A DNA stretch of 40,399 nt from Polyangiaceae bacterium. Its GTDB lineage: Bacteria; Myxococcota_A; Polyangia; Polyangiales; Polyangiaceae. Under the pieces are notes generated by a model. That model saw only the letters and a list, made by a program, of their open reading frames with translations, ran no database searches and was not told where the DNA came from. The DNA lies in NCBI GenBank assembly GCA_029941785.1, contig JAPYTK010000026.1, positions 1 through 40,399 of the forward strand, in the 5' to 3' direction. Shown piece after piece: positions 17,512 to 24,850 of this stretch (position 1 is its first letter; every line of letters begins with the position of its first letter). The translations under genes and the position numbers were made by a program.

Positions 17512-17677
17512 CCGGTTCGGGTCGGCCGCCGATTCTCGAGGCGGGTCTACTTGCCGTTCGGCCGCCTCGCCATGCGGCGGGCTTGGCGTGCGGATAGGCG
17601 CAGCGGCGCAGCGGATAAGCGTAGGCGACGGCAGCTCCGGGGAAGCGCCGTCCTCGCTGCTTGTTTTGGGCCGAGGC
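17512..17677. other. Intergenic region between convergent genes
   Basis: 166 bp of high-GC sequence between the stops of two converging genes. It has some loosely repeated GCGGATA/GCGCAGCGG text but no clean stem with a T-run and no credible reading frame. It contains no palindromic regulon site. Confidence 0.5.
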
Positions 17678-19063
17678 TCAGAGCCCGACGGTGTAGCCGA
17701 GATTGAGAGACATGCCGGTGGCCGTCGAGCCCAGCGTCTGCATGATCTTCATCTCGGCAGAGAAGCCCGCCCAGTTGTTGATCTGAAAGCTCGTCCCCAC
17801 GCCGCCTCCGACGAAAGCGCTGCCTGCCTTTCGCCACGCGTGCAGCTTCGTCCGCTGATCATTCACGTAGGCATCATCGCCCTCGTAGACGGTGACGAGC
17901 ACGCGCGTGTCGATCTGGGCCATGCCCCCCGTGAGGAAAACGAAGGGACGAAGGCCGGTCCGCCCGAAGGGCTCGGAGCCAAACCAGTAGCCGACCCGAC
18001 CGGCTGCATGCACGGGCAGAAAGGCTGAGCCATTGGGTACTTCGGGTCCGCCTCCGAACGCGTAGCCGAGACGGACACCGAGGCTGAAGTTCTCGAAGAG
18101 GGAGCGGTCGTAGCCGAGCATCAAGCGGGTTGTGGCGACGCCCACGCCGCCTCCGACCGCGTTGCCCACCTGCGCCTGGTCGCCGGGCTGGGGGATCCCC
18201 TCGTAGTACACGTCCCCTTCGTAGTAGCAGTAATACTGATTGCCACCGGAGCAGACGTTCGCCTCGCTCCCGAAGAACACGAAGTCCTGCTGCGCGCTGA
18301 GGCTCAGCCAGTTCTTCGCCCAGTCGCCGGCCGGCTCGTCGGCTTTTGCGCTGTCGTTGGTTTTGCAGCTCGCGCCATCGCAGCTGTAGCCGTTCTTGCA
18401 ATCGCCATCGCTCTCGCACGGCATCCAGTTCTCGAGGCCCTCTTGCCCGCAGATCGGAAACCCGGGGGGGCATTCCGCTCCACTGTCGCAGCACACGCGT
18501 TCGTCCGCCTCGGCCTTGGGGGCGAGCGGTTTGGCCGTCTCGTTTGTGGCGACCGGCGCGGGGAGCGTCTCGGGTGTCTTGGCCTTGGCGGCTCCGGTCT
18601 CGGGGATCGTCGCGCCCGCCGCTTTGGCCTTGGCTTTGGCTTCATCGAAGGCCGCGCGCATTTTCTTCGTGCTCAGGTCGTCATCCAAGGTCACCGTGGG
18701 GTCGAGCGTCAGGGCTTCGACGAAGGCCGCGCTCCCTCGTTCTTTTTCCTGAAGGCCGGCAAACAGCACCACGCCGTAGGCCGCTTGCACGCGCGCCCTG
18801 GTCGGAGCGGAGCAACTCGAAGCGCAGCTCTTGATGAGCTCTTCGAGCTTGTTCGCTGCCTGCGGGAACTCCATCTCGAGGTAGTTTTCCTGGATGATGG
18901 TCTGGAGGGTGCTGAGCGTCTTGGCGTCGGCCGCTGCGCTGTCGGAGGCCTTCGCCTTTGTCGCTTTCGATTCGGTCGGCGCCGCCGCTTGGCTTGCGGC
19001 TGCCATTCCCAAGGCCCAGGAGTTGAGCAACACGCCCACGGCTACGATTCGTCGTCTCATCAT
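17678..19063 (-). CDS. Outer-membrane beta-barrel protein with Cys-rich insert
   Basis: 461 residues with a strong AGGAGGA ribosome-binding site before ATG 19063. A signal peptide (about 1-27) is followed by a helical, possibly TPR-like segment (45-150), an Ala/Lys/Pro/Glu-rich linker, a Cys-rich patch (RVCCDSGAECPPGFPICG...CESDGDCKNGYSCDGASC, about 190-235), and a C-terminal beta-barrel-like half (about 250-461) with alternating hydrophobic strands ending in SLNLGYTVGL. It lies 30 nt downstream of the porin-like gene and shares its transcript. Role unknown; probably an outer-membrane partner of the porin in glucan uptake or attachment (inference). Confidence 0.75.
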   Translation of the reverse strand: MMRRRIVAVGVLLNSWALGMAAASQAAAPTESKATKAKASDSAAADAKTLSTLQTIIQENYLEMEFPQAANKLEELIKSCASSCSAPTRARVQAAYGVVLFAGLQEKERGSAAFVEALTLDPTVTLDDDLSTKKMRAAFDEAKAKAKAAGATIPETGAAKAKTPETLPAPVATNETAKPLAPKAEADERVCCDSGAECPPGFPICGQEGLENWMPCESDGDCKNGYSCDGASCKTNDSAKADEPAGDWAKNWLSLSAQQDFVFFGSEANVCSGGNQYYCYYEGDVYYEGIPQPGDQAQVGNAVGGGVGVATTRLMLGYDRSLFENFSLGVRLGYAFGGGPEVPNGSAFLPVHAAGRVGYWFGSEPFGRTGLRPFVFLTGGMAQIDTRVLVTVYEGDDAYVNDQRTKLHAWRKAGSAFVGGGVGTSFQINNWAGFSAEMKIMQTLGSTATGMSLNLGYTVGL

Positions 19064-19093
19064 CGGTTTCCTCCTGGTGATCCCGGGCTGCGG

Positions 19094-20728
19094 CTACCAC
19101 CACATGGTGGCGGTGATCGAGAATACGTTGTTGTCGGGCACGACGCTCGGTGCGCCGCGGTTTCCCGCGTCTTGATTCAAGCTCGTCGCACCGAAACCAT
19201 CGGGCAAAGGTGGCGCGCTTGCGGGCTGTACGCACTGCCGGCGGTCGGCGCCCTCCGCGCAGCTACGCTGGTTGTAGAGGTAGCGCGAGTATTGCAGCGA
19301 GATCTGCTCATGACTGACCCACTGCGACCGAACGAAGACGCGAGGGGAGAAGATGGAAAAGGACTGCTGCGGGATGCGCGAGTTGGGCTGCAGTCTGTCG
19401 TATCGCGCCGCGACGCCGAGCCAGGGCAGGGCGCTGTAGGTCAGATCGGTGCCGTACTTGAGGCGATTGACTTTATCCATGTCCGGATCGTCGCTGCCCA
19501 CGGCGTTGTACATGGCGTACAGCTTGAGCACGACGTCCATCCCTTGTCCCCAGAACTCGTCGCCCTTGAGGATCTTGCCGAGGCTGTGCTCGGTCTGCGC
19601 GAGCACGGTGTGGACGGTTCCGTTGCCCCCACTTTGGCGGCTCGGCCCATTGAGGTAGTTGTCGCTGACGCCGAGGTTGAACTCGCCGCCACCCTTGGCG
19701 TGGATCACCTCGATGGCCGGTCCGACGGTCACGGCGTGGACTGCTTTGAGATAGGAATAGCCGAGGTAGTAGTAGCCGAAACGGCCGAGATCGGCCTTGA
19801 TCTCGGGACCGATGACGGTGAGCCGACCATCGGGTTGCTCGTCGCCAGCGGGCAACACCGTGAGATCTTCCCCGTCACGGCTTTCTTCTTGGGACCACGA
19901 CGTGAGGTAGTGCGCTCCGAAGTCGAACATCTTCTTGAAGCGCACCCCGAGGTGTCCATGGTGCAGCAGGGTGAAACGGGAGGTGTTGTACTTGCTTGGA
20001 TCGGGCCGCACGGCGCCCAAGCCATGCTCCATCTTGAAGGTGAAGTCCTTGTAGTCGATCTCGACTTTGCGCAGCTCGCCCATCGAGTGGGTGCGGCCGA
20101 AGAGGTACGTGTCGAACTCGCCGGCGTCGTAGCGTCCCGCCAAACCGTAACGATTGCTGAACGCGCCCGCGCGCCAGCTGAAGCGCAGATTGCGCAGGCC
20201 GAGCGGCGGCCGGACGGTGACGTAGCCTTGGGCGATGCCGAACTGCGCACCGTCTTGATTCCAGGCCGCGTCGGTAAAGTTGAAGCCTTGGATCGATACG
20301 GTGCCGGTGGCCCACGAGTTGCCGTAGTTCCAGTACAGCTCGGCCCAGTCACGACCGCTGTGGTTGCTGTGTTGCCAACTGAGGTACTGATCGTCGGGAA
20401 CGAGGGGGGAGTGGATGGTCGTCTTGCTCTGATCGGCGGTTGGGTTGTCGCGCTTGCCGAAGCCGAGGCGAAGCGGCGCGCGAATGTAGCCGTGGAAGGT
20501 GAGCTTGTAGTCGCCGTGCTCGAGGAGAGCCGGGCCGCCGTGGCCCGTGAGCTGTTCGTCGTGTGCGTTCACGCCGCCCGGATCGGGTGCGGGCGCGAGC
20601 GAGGCGGGCTTGGACTTGCCGGCGACGTTGTCGAGCTTCACGGGCTCCGCGCCGTGGCTCGCGAGAGAGAGAAGCGAGGTCCCGAGCAGCACGCTGACTG
20701 TACAGAGAGTGTTTTGGAGGTAGCTCAT
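19094..20728 (-). CDS. Porin-like outer-membrane protein (probable oligosaccharide channel)
   Basis: 544 residues from ATG 20728, which begins a good signal peptide (MSYLQN...LASHGA). After a short Ala/Pro-rich stretch the rest is a long run of amphipathic beta strands (DYKLTFHGYIRAPLRLGFG, LRNLRFSWRAGAFSNRYGLAGRYD, GYYYLGYSYLKAVHAVTVG) closing with FSITATMWW, a typical barrel C-terminus ending in an aromatic residue. This fits a large outer-membrane porin. The gene sits under palindromes B/B2 with the CBM3 gene on the other side, so a role in letting cello-oligosaccharides cross the outer membrane is likely (inference). No TonB box is seen. It lacks a ribosome-binding site, and a sigma-54-like element predicts a 3-nt leader. 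Confidence 0.78.
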   Translation of the reverse strand: MSYLQNTLCTVSVLLGTSLLSLASHGAEPVKLDNVAGKSKPASLAPAPDPGGVNAHDEQLTGHGGPALLEHGDYKLTFHGYIRAPLRLGFGKRDNPTADQSKTTIHSPLVPDDQYLSWQHSNHSGRDWAELYWNYGNSWATGTVSIQGFNFTDAAWNQDGAQFGIAQGYVTVRPPLGLRNLRFSWRAGAFSNRYGLAGRYDAGEFDTYLFGRTHSMGELRKVEIDYKDFTFKMEHGLGAVRPDPSKYNTSRFTLLHHGHLGVRFKKMFDFGAHYLTSWSQEESRDGEDLTVLPAGDEQPDGRLTVIGPEIKADLGRFGYYYLGYSYLKAVHAVTVGPAIEVIHAKGGGEFNLGVSDNYLNGPSRQSGGNGTVHTVLAQTEHSLGKILKGDEFWGQGMDVVLKLYAMYNAVGSDDPDMDKVNRLKYGTDLTYSALPWLGVAARYDRLQPNSRIPQQSFSIFSPRVFVRSQWVSHEQISLQYSRYLYNQRSCAEGADRRQCVQPASAPPLPDGFGATSLNQDAGNRGAPSVVPDNNVFSITATMWW

Positions 20729-20742
20729 CGGAGCCCTATTGA

Positions 20743-20758
20743 GCATGCATCGTGCCAA
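20743..20758 (-). promoter_or_regulatory. Sigma-54-like promoter of the porin operon
   Basis: On the minus strand TGGCACG-ATGC-ATGC (20757 to 20743) has the exact GG-N10-GC spacing and one mismatch (TTGC to ATGC). The predicted start of transcription is 20731, 3 nt before ATG 20728. Confidence 0.55.
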
Positions 20759-20806
20759 CCCGGCAGAGCGAAAAATGACTGTTATTTTGGGTTGTTCGAG
20801 CCGATC

Positions 20807-20823
20807 AGGATCCTTCGGATCCG
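20807..20823. promoter_or_regulatory. Palindromic regulon site B2 (one mismatch)
   Basis: AGGATC-CTTCG-GATCCG, one mismatch from the consensus, centred 25 bp from site B. It lies between the divergent porin and CBM3 genes. Confidence 0.6.
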
Positions 20824-20831
20824 GTTTGTCT

Positions 20832-20848
20832 CGGATCGATCCGATCCG
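20832..20848. promoter_or_regulatory. Palindromic regulon site B (exact)
   Basis: CGGATC-GATCC-GATCCG, identical to site A including the following CGG. Its centre is about 109 bp upstream of the predicted porin start and about 168 bp upstream of the predicted CBM3 start, both usual distances for a sigma-54 enhancer site. Confidence 0.75.
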
Positions 20849-20981
20849 CGGAATGGTCTGTTCCTCCAGCGCGAGCGAAAATCGCTGGGGAATTTTTCGA
20901 TCGCGCTAACGTAGGGTATTGGCGTAGCCTTTGCATTGGAGTCGTCGATAGACTGCTTGACGGTGCGTTCGTTTCTGGACG

Positions 20982-20997
20982 TGGCACCCACCCACCC
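20982..20997 (+). promoter_or_regulatory. Weak sigma-54-like element before the CBM3 gene
   Basis: The -24 half TGGCAC is perfect, but the -12 dinucleotide is CC instead of GC. If used, transcription would begin at 21008, just before the in-frame ATG run at 21010-21018. Confidence 0.3.
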
Positions 20998-21000
20998 ACC

Positions 21001-21750
21001 ATGACGATGATGATGATGAAAGCGCGAACGATTTCCACGCTGGCCACGCTGGCCTTGGCTGGGCTTTGCGCCTGCGTGCACGGCATCGAGCCGGAAGGGC
21101 CCGGTGGCGAGGGTGGCAGCGCGGCGGTGGGTCCGGGCGGTGGCGGCGATGCCTCGACGGTGGGCGCCGGCGGCAGCGGCCCGGCGACGACCAGCGCCGC
21201 GGCGACGGGTGGCAGCAGCAGCGTGACCGCCGCGAGCAGCACGGCCACGAGCGGCACCGGCGGCAGCGCGACGGTCGCTTCCTCGAGCGCGAGCGGCAGC
21301 CCGGTGATGGGCGTCAGCATCGAGTACAAGGCCGACAACACCCCGAGCAACAACTCGATCAACCCGCATTTTCGCGTGGCGAACTCCGGCTCGAGCGCGG
21401 TGGATCTGACGAACATCACGATCCGTTACTGGTACACCAAGGAGACCGGCTCCATGACGCAGGTCTTTCACTGCGACTGGGCGAAGATCGATTGCGGCAA
21501 TCTCGGCGGCGCTTTCACCGTCGCTTCGGGCATGAACGCCGATCACTACCTCGAGATCACCTTCACCGGCGGCAGCGTGGCGCCAGGCGAAGACAGCGGT
21601 CCCATTCAACTGCGCTTCAACATGTCCGATTATGCGGCGTTCGATGAGACGAACGATTACTCGTACGACTCCAGCAAGACGGCCTTCGCCCCGTGGGACA
21701 AGGTCACGGCCTATTCGGGCGGTCAGCTCATCTGGGGCACCGAGCCCTGA
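21001..21750 (+). CDS. CBM3 cellulose-binding lipoprotein
   Basis: 249 residues from 21001, but ATGs at 21007, 21010, 21013 and 21016 are all in frame. A start at 21010-21016 would fit the predicted promoter better. The signal ends in lipobox LCAC (Cys25). A Gly/Ala/Ser/Thr linker of about 70 residues leads to a family 3 carbohydrate-binding module (about 103-249) with diagnostic YKADNTPSNNSINPHFRVANSGSSAVDLTNITIRYWYT and FNMSDYAAFDETNDYSYD. CBM3 binds crystalline cellulose. With no catalytic domain this is a surface anchor or scaffold for cellulose. It overlaps the lactonase gene by one base (TGATG), so the two are coupled, and it diverges from the porin around palindromes B/B2. Confidence 0.9.
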   Translation: MTMMMMKARTISTLATLALAGLCACVHGIEPEGPGGEGGSAAVGPGGGGDASTVGAGGSGPATTSAAATGGSSSVTAASSTATSGTGGSATVASSSASGSPVMGVSIEYKADNTPSNNSINPHFRVANSGSSAVDLTNITIRYWYTKETGSMTQVFHCDWAKIDCGNLGGAFTVASGMNADHYLEITFTGGSVAPGEDSGPIQLRFNMSDYAAFDETNDYSYDSSKTAFAPWDKVTAYSGGQLIWGTEP

Positions 21751-22844
21751 TGCGGACGGGCAGGGCTTTTCTCGCGCTGGGTTCGCTCTGCGCGTTGGTG
21801 CTGGCGTGCGGGGATGACATCGCGAGCTCGCCTCCGGGAACGACCACTTCCGGCGATCCGGGCGCGACGAGCGGCAGCGGCGGGGGCGCGACGACGGGCG
21901 CGGGCGGAGCGAGCAGCAGCTCCAGCCAGACGAGTGGCAGCGGCGCGAGCGCGGGCGGCTCGGCGCCGGTGGTCTGTCCCCCGGGCATGGAGTACGGCGA
22001 TCCCTTGCCGGCGCAAGCGACGGCGACCGAGGTGGCGGGCGGTTACAAATTCCTCGAGGGGCCGGTGTGGCTCGCGGATGCCGGCGTGCTGTTCTTCTCC
22101 GACATGAACTTCAGCGGCAGCGGGCCCGACGGCGTGCCCCCTTCGACGATCTACCGGCTCACGCCGCCTTCTGCCGTGGACGTGCTGACGACCGAGGTGC
22201 ACTCCAACGGGCTGGCGCTCGACACCGATGGATCCATCGTGGCGTGCACGCACGATCAGCGAAGCGTGTCCCGTGTCGATCCCACCACCGCGGCGCGCAC
22301 GACGCTCGCGGCGACGTACGAGGGCGACAAGTTCAACAGCCCCAACGACGCCATCGTCCGAAGCGACGGCACGATCTTCTTTACCGATCCGACCTGGCAG
22401 CTCGGCAACCGCCGGCAGGAGATCGCCTTCAAGGGCGTGTACCGCATCGACACCGGCGGCAACGTCCACCTCGTGGCGGATGATTTCGGCAGCCCCAACG
22501 GGATCGCGCTCTCGCCGGACGAGAGCACGCTCTATGTGGCGGACGACGCCAACGGTCACGTGCGAAGCTTCGCGGTCGCGGCGGACGGCGCCACGAGCGG
22601 AGGGGCGCTCTTCGTGACGGTTGGTGGGGTCGACGGCATGGCGATCGATTGCGCCGGCAACCTCTACGCGAGCTCCCACCAAGGGATCATGGTCTTCGAT
22701 GACGTGGGCAAGCCGCTCGGCACCATCGCGGTGGGGCAAAAGCCCAGCAACGCGGCCTTCGGCGGAGCCGAGCGCAAGACGCTCTACATCACGACGTCCA
22801 ATGCGCTGTATTCTGTCGCGCTGAACGTCCCTGGACTGCCCTAG
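21750..22844 (+). CDS. SMP-30/gluconolactonase-family lipoprotein
   Basis: 364 residues from ATG 21750. The signal has lipobox LVLAC (Cys20), then a Gly/Ser/Thr linker to about 72, then an SMP-30/gluconolactonase-like six-blade propeller. The usual metal and substrate residues appear to be present: E103 (FLEGPVW), N199 (NSPNDAIV), N250 (SPNGIALS) and D295 (VDGMAID). Family members hydrolyse sugar lactones using a divalent metal. Because it is coupled to a cellulose-binding lipoprotein, a cello-aldonolactone substrate from oxidative cellulose cleavage is a reasonable idea (inference only). It would act at the cell surface or in the periplasm. Confidence 0.85.
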   Translation: MRTGRAFLALGSLCALVLACGDDIASSPPGTTTSGDPGATSGSGGGATTGAGGASSSSSQTSGSGASAGGSAPVVCPPGMEYGDPLPAQATATEVAGGYKFLEGPVWLADAGVLFFSDMNFSGSGPDGVPPSTIYRLTPPSAVDVLTTEVHSNGLALDTDGSIVACTHDQRSVSRVDPTTAARTTLAATYEGDKFNSPNDAIVRSDGTIFFTDPTWQLGNRRQEIAFKGVYRIDTGGNVHLVADDFGSPNGIALSPDESTLYVADDANGHVRSFAVAADGATSGGALFVTVGGVDGMAIDCAGNLYASSHQGIMVFDDVGKPLGTIAVGQKPSNAAFGGAERKTLYITTSNALYSVALNVPGLP

Positions 22845-22873
22845 GCGGTCGCGGACGACAGCACGCCTTCGCT

Positions 22874-23668
22874 ATGACCATCAAGCTCGTAAGCTACAAC
22901 GTCTTGGCTGACAGTTACATTCGACCAGACTGGTATCCGCACACTCCTAAAGAATGGCTCACGCCGGATCTTAGGCACCCCGCGCTGGTCGAAGAGATTG
23001 TCCGCATGAATGCGGACATCGTTGCCCTACAAGAGGTCGAGCGACCCGTGTTCAAGATCCTGGAGAAAAAGCTTGGCCCCCTCGACTACGAGAGTCGCTA
23101 CGAGCCCAAAGGCCGCAACAAGCCTGATGGGTGTGCGATGTTTGTGCGAAGCTCGGTGTGCGCGGTCGAGTCGTGGCAACGACTTGACTACGCTGACTCG
23201 ACCGGCGACAGCCCCGCAAGCGGCCATCTCGCTCAACTCGCCACGCTGAACTGGGACGGCCGAACGCTCGCCGTGGCCAACACCCACCTCAAGTGGGCGC
23301 CGCCAGACACCGCCCGCGGCGAACACCTCGGGGCGCGTCAACTCGACGAGCTGGCCGACCATTGCTCAGCGGCACACCACGACGGCTGGGTGGTTTCCGG
23401 TGACTACAATTGCACGCCCGACAGCGCTGTACTGAAGAAACTTCACAACGCGGGGTTCGTCGATGCGCACAACGGAAGCGATGCGCCCACCTGTAACGCC
23501 AACGGTGAAACGCGCAAGCTCGACCACATCTTCATCGCCGGAGCGCTGGTGGCCTCTCCGACGCCCATCGGTGCCATCCAAGCAGACACTCCTCTTCCTT
23601 CCGCAGAACATCCGTCCGACCACCTCCCTGTAGGGGTGCACTTGAGCTGGATCGCCGAGACGAGCTAA
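22874..23668 (+). CDS. Endonuclease/exonuclease/phosphatase (CCR4-like) family protein
   Basis: 264 residues, no signal peptide. EEP-fold landmarks in order: SYNVLAD (N9), LQEVE (E54), NTHLKW, GDYNCTPDS and the catalytic-type SDHLPVG near the C-terminus. The opening SYNVLADSYI matches the CCR4/nocturnin branch, eukaryotic-like deadenylases or phosphatases, but in bacteria the substrate could be RNA, a nucleotide or a phosphoester. It starts 29 nt after the lactonase gene and may be co-transcribed, though its function has no obvious cellulose link. It converges with the vWA gene. No clear ribosome-binding site. Confidence 0.82.
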   Translation: MTIKLVSYNVLADSYIRPDWYPHTPKEWLTPDLRHPALVEEIVRMNADIVALQEVERPVFKILEKKLGPLDYESRYEPKGRNKPDGCAMFVRSSVCAVESWQRLDYADSTGDSPASGHLAQLATLNWDGRTLAVANTHLKWAPPDTARGEHLGARQLDELADHCSAAHHDGWVVSGDYNCTPDSAVLKKLHNAGFVDAHNGSDAPTCNANGETRKLDHIFIAGALVASPTPIGAIQADTPLPSAEHPSDHLPVGVHLSWIAETS

Positions 23669-23697
23669 ACCGCCGCCGCGCTCGTCGGGCCAACGCG

Positions 23698-24834
23698 CTA
23701 CAGTGGTTTGACGACGTCGCAGGGACAGTCGATGTGGATCGACGCCGAGATGGTCTTCAGATCGTCGCAGGCGGTTCCGATCACCTCGAGCTCCGTCTCG
23801 CTCTTGAGCTTCCAGGAAGTGTTGTGCGGTAGGGATTTTTCGTCGAGCTCGACCGTGCAAAGGTGCCCCAGCTCGATGTCGACCTTGGCCTTGAGCTCGA
23901 ACACGCAATCGCGCACGCCCATGATGATCCCGTGGATGTCCGTCTCGAGCTGGGTCTGATCGGCGGGCTGGTAGTAGGTCGCGTCCCCGCCGCTTGGCGC
24001 GTAGCTGCCGTTCTGGCCGCTGATCCCGCTGTTCTTGCAGGTGTAGATCCAGTTCTGGGTGGGCTCCTCGACCGCTTGCCCGTCGCCGGCGTTTGCAAGA
24101 TCGCTGAGGTGTTTGGCGCCGACCTCGTTGCCGATCCCGATCACGATCGTCCCGATCCCCGCGTCATGGGCCGCTTGGATGGCGGTGATCGACTCGTCCT
24201 GTCCGCACTGCGGATCGGGGTGGCCGCAGGTGTCGGGCTCACCGTCCGTCGCCAACAGAATGTACTTCGGTCCCGGCTCGGCGACCTGCTCGAGGATCTC
24301 TGTCGCACGCAGCAGCGCCGGACCGGTCGGCGTCTCACCCTTGAAGTTCGGCTTGGTGCTGGCCTGGTCGTAGGCGCTCTGAATGGCGCTAAAATTGTCG
24401 AGCTTTGGCGGCACCTCGCTCATGATCGGGCAGGTGTTGTCGCTACCATTGTTGGTGTACGTCGCGAGCCCGAAACGCACCTCTCCGTCGAGCTGTTTCA
24501 CGATCCCCGAGCCCGGATCGACGAGCGCGTCGTACAGCGGTTGCCAGCGGTCTTTGTTCGAGCCGTAGGCATTGTCGAACATGCTGCTCGATCGATCGAT
24601 GAGCAGCATCACCGTCGGGATTTGCTTCTCGAACTCGACCGTGAGCTCGTTGCAGCCGCCACCTTTGCCGCTCGTAAAGTCGTCATTGCCGCCAGAGCTG
24701 ATGGTGCTTGCCTGTCCGCCGCTGCCCGCTTGGTCGCCGAGCTTGATGTCGCTGCCCGTCGAACTGCAGGCGGTGATCCCCGCCGCCCAAGCGAGCACGC
24801 TGCATGTTGCGAATCCGATCCATCTCTTCGTCAT
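23698..24834 (-). CDS. vWA-domain lipoprotein, last gene of the GH9 operon
   Basis: 378 residues, with GAGGAG six bases before ATG 24834. The signal has lipobox GITAC (Cys23) and a Gly/Ser linker to about 60. A von Willebrand A domain (about 70-275) has the MIDAS motif DRSSS at 80-84, a later TPTGPALLRA and ATDGEPDTCG, so it should bind a divalent metal and a protein or glycan ligand. The C-terminal 100 residues contain four Cys. It begins 16 nt after the GH9 cellulase stop, so it belongs to the cellulase operon, which is unexpected and suggests a role in adhesion or in organising surface enzymes (inference). Confidence 0.85.
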   Translation of the reverse strand: MTKRWIGFATCSVLAWAAGITACSSTGSDIKLGDQAGSGGQASTISSGGNDDFTSGKGGGCNELTVEFEKQIPTVMLLIDRSSSMFDNAYGSNKDRWQPLYDALVDPGSGIVKQLDGEVRFGLATYTNNGSDNTCPIMSEVPPKLDNFSAIQSAYDQASTKPNFKGETPTGPALLRATEILEQVAEPGPKYILLATDGEPDTCGHPDPQCGQDESITAIQAAHDAGIGTIVIGIGNEVGAKHLSDLANAGDGQAVEEPTQNWIYTCKNSGISGQNGSYAPSGGDATYYQPADQTQLETDIHGIIMGVRDCVFELKAKVDIELGHLCTVELDEKSLPHNTSWKLKSETELEVIGTACDDLKTISASIHIDCPCDVVKPL

Positions 24835-24850
24835 TCGCGTCTCCTCGCGT

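Noticed and set aside
18443-20914. Very long plus-strand open frame (823 codons) opposite the porin and barrel genes
   Set aside because: The minus strand encodes proteins with signal peptides and beta-barrel patterns; the plus frame is Arg/Gly/Val-rich text with no domain, a shadow of high-GC coding sequence.
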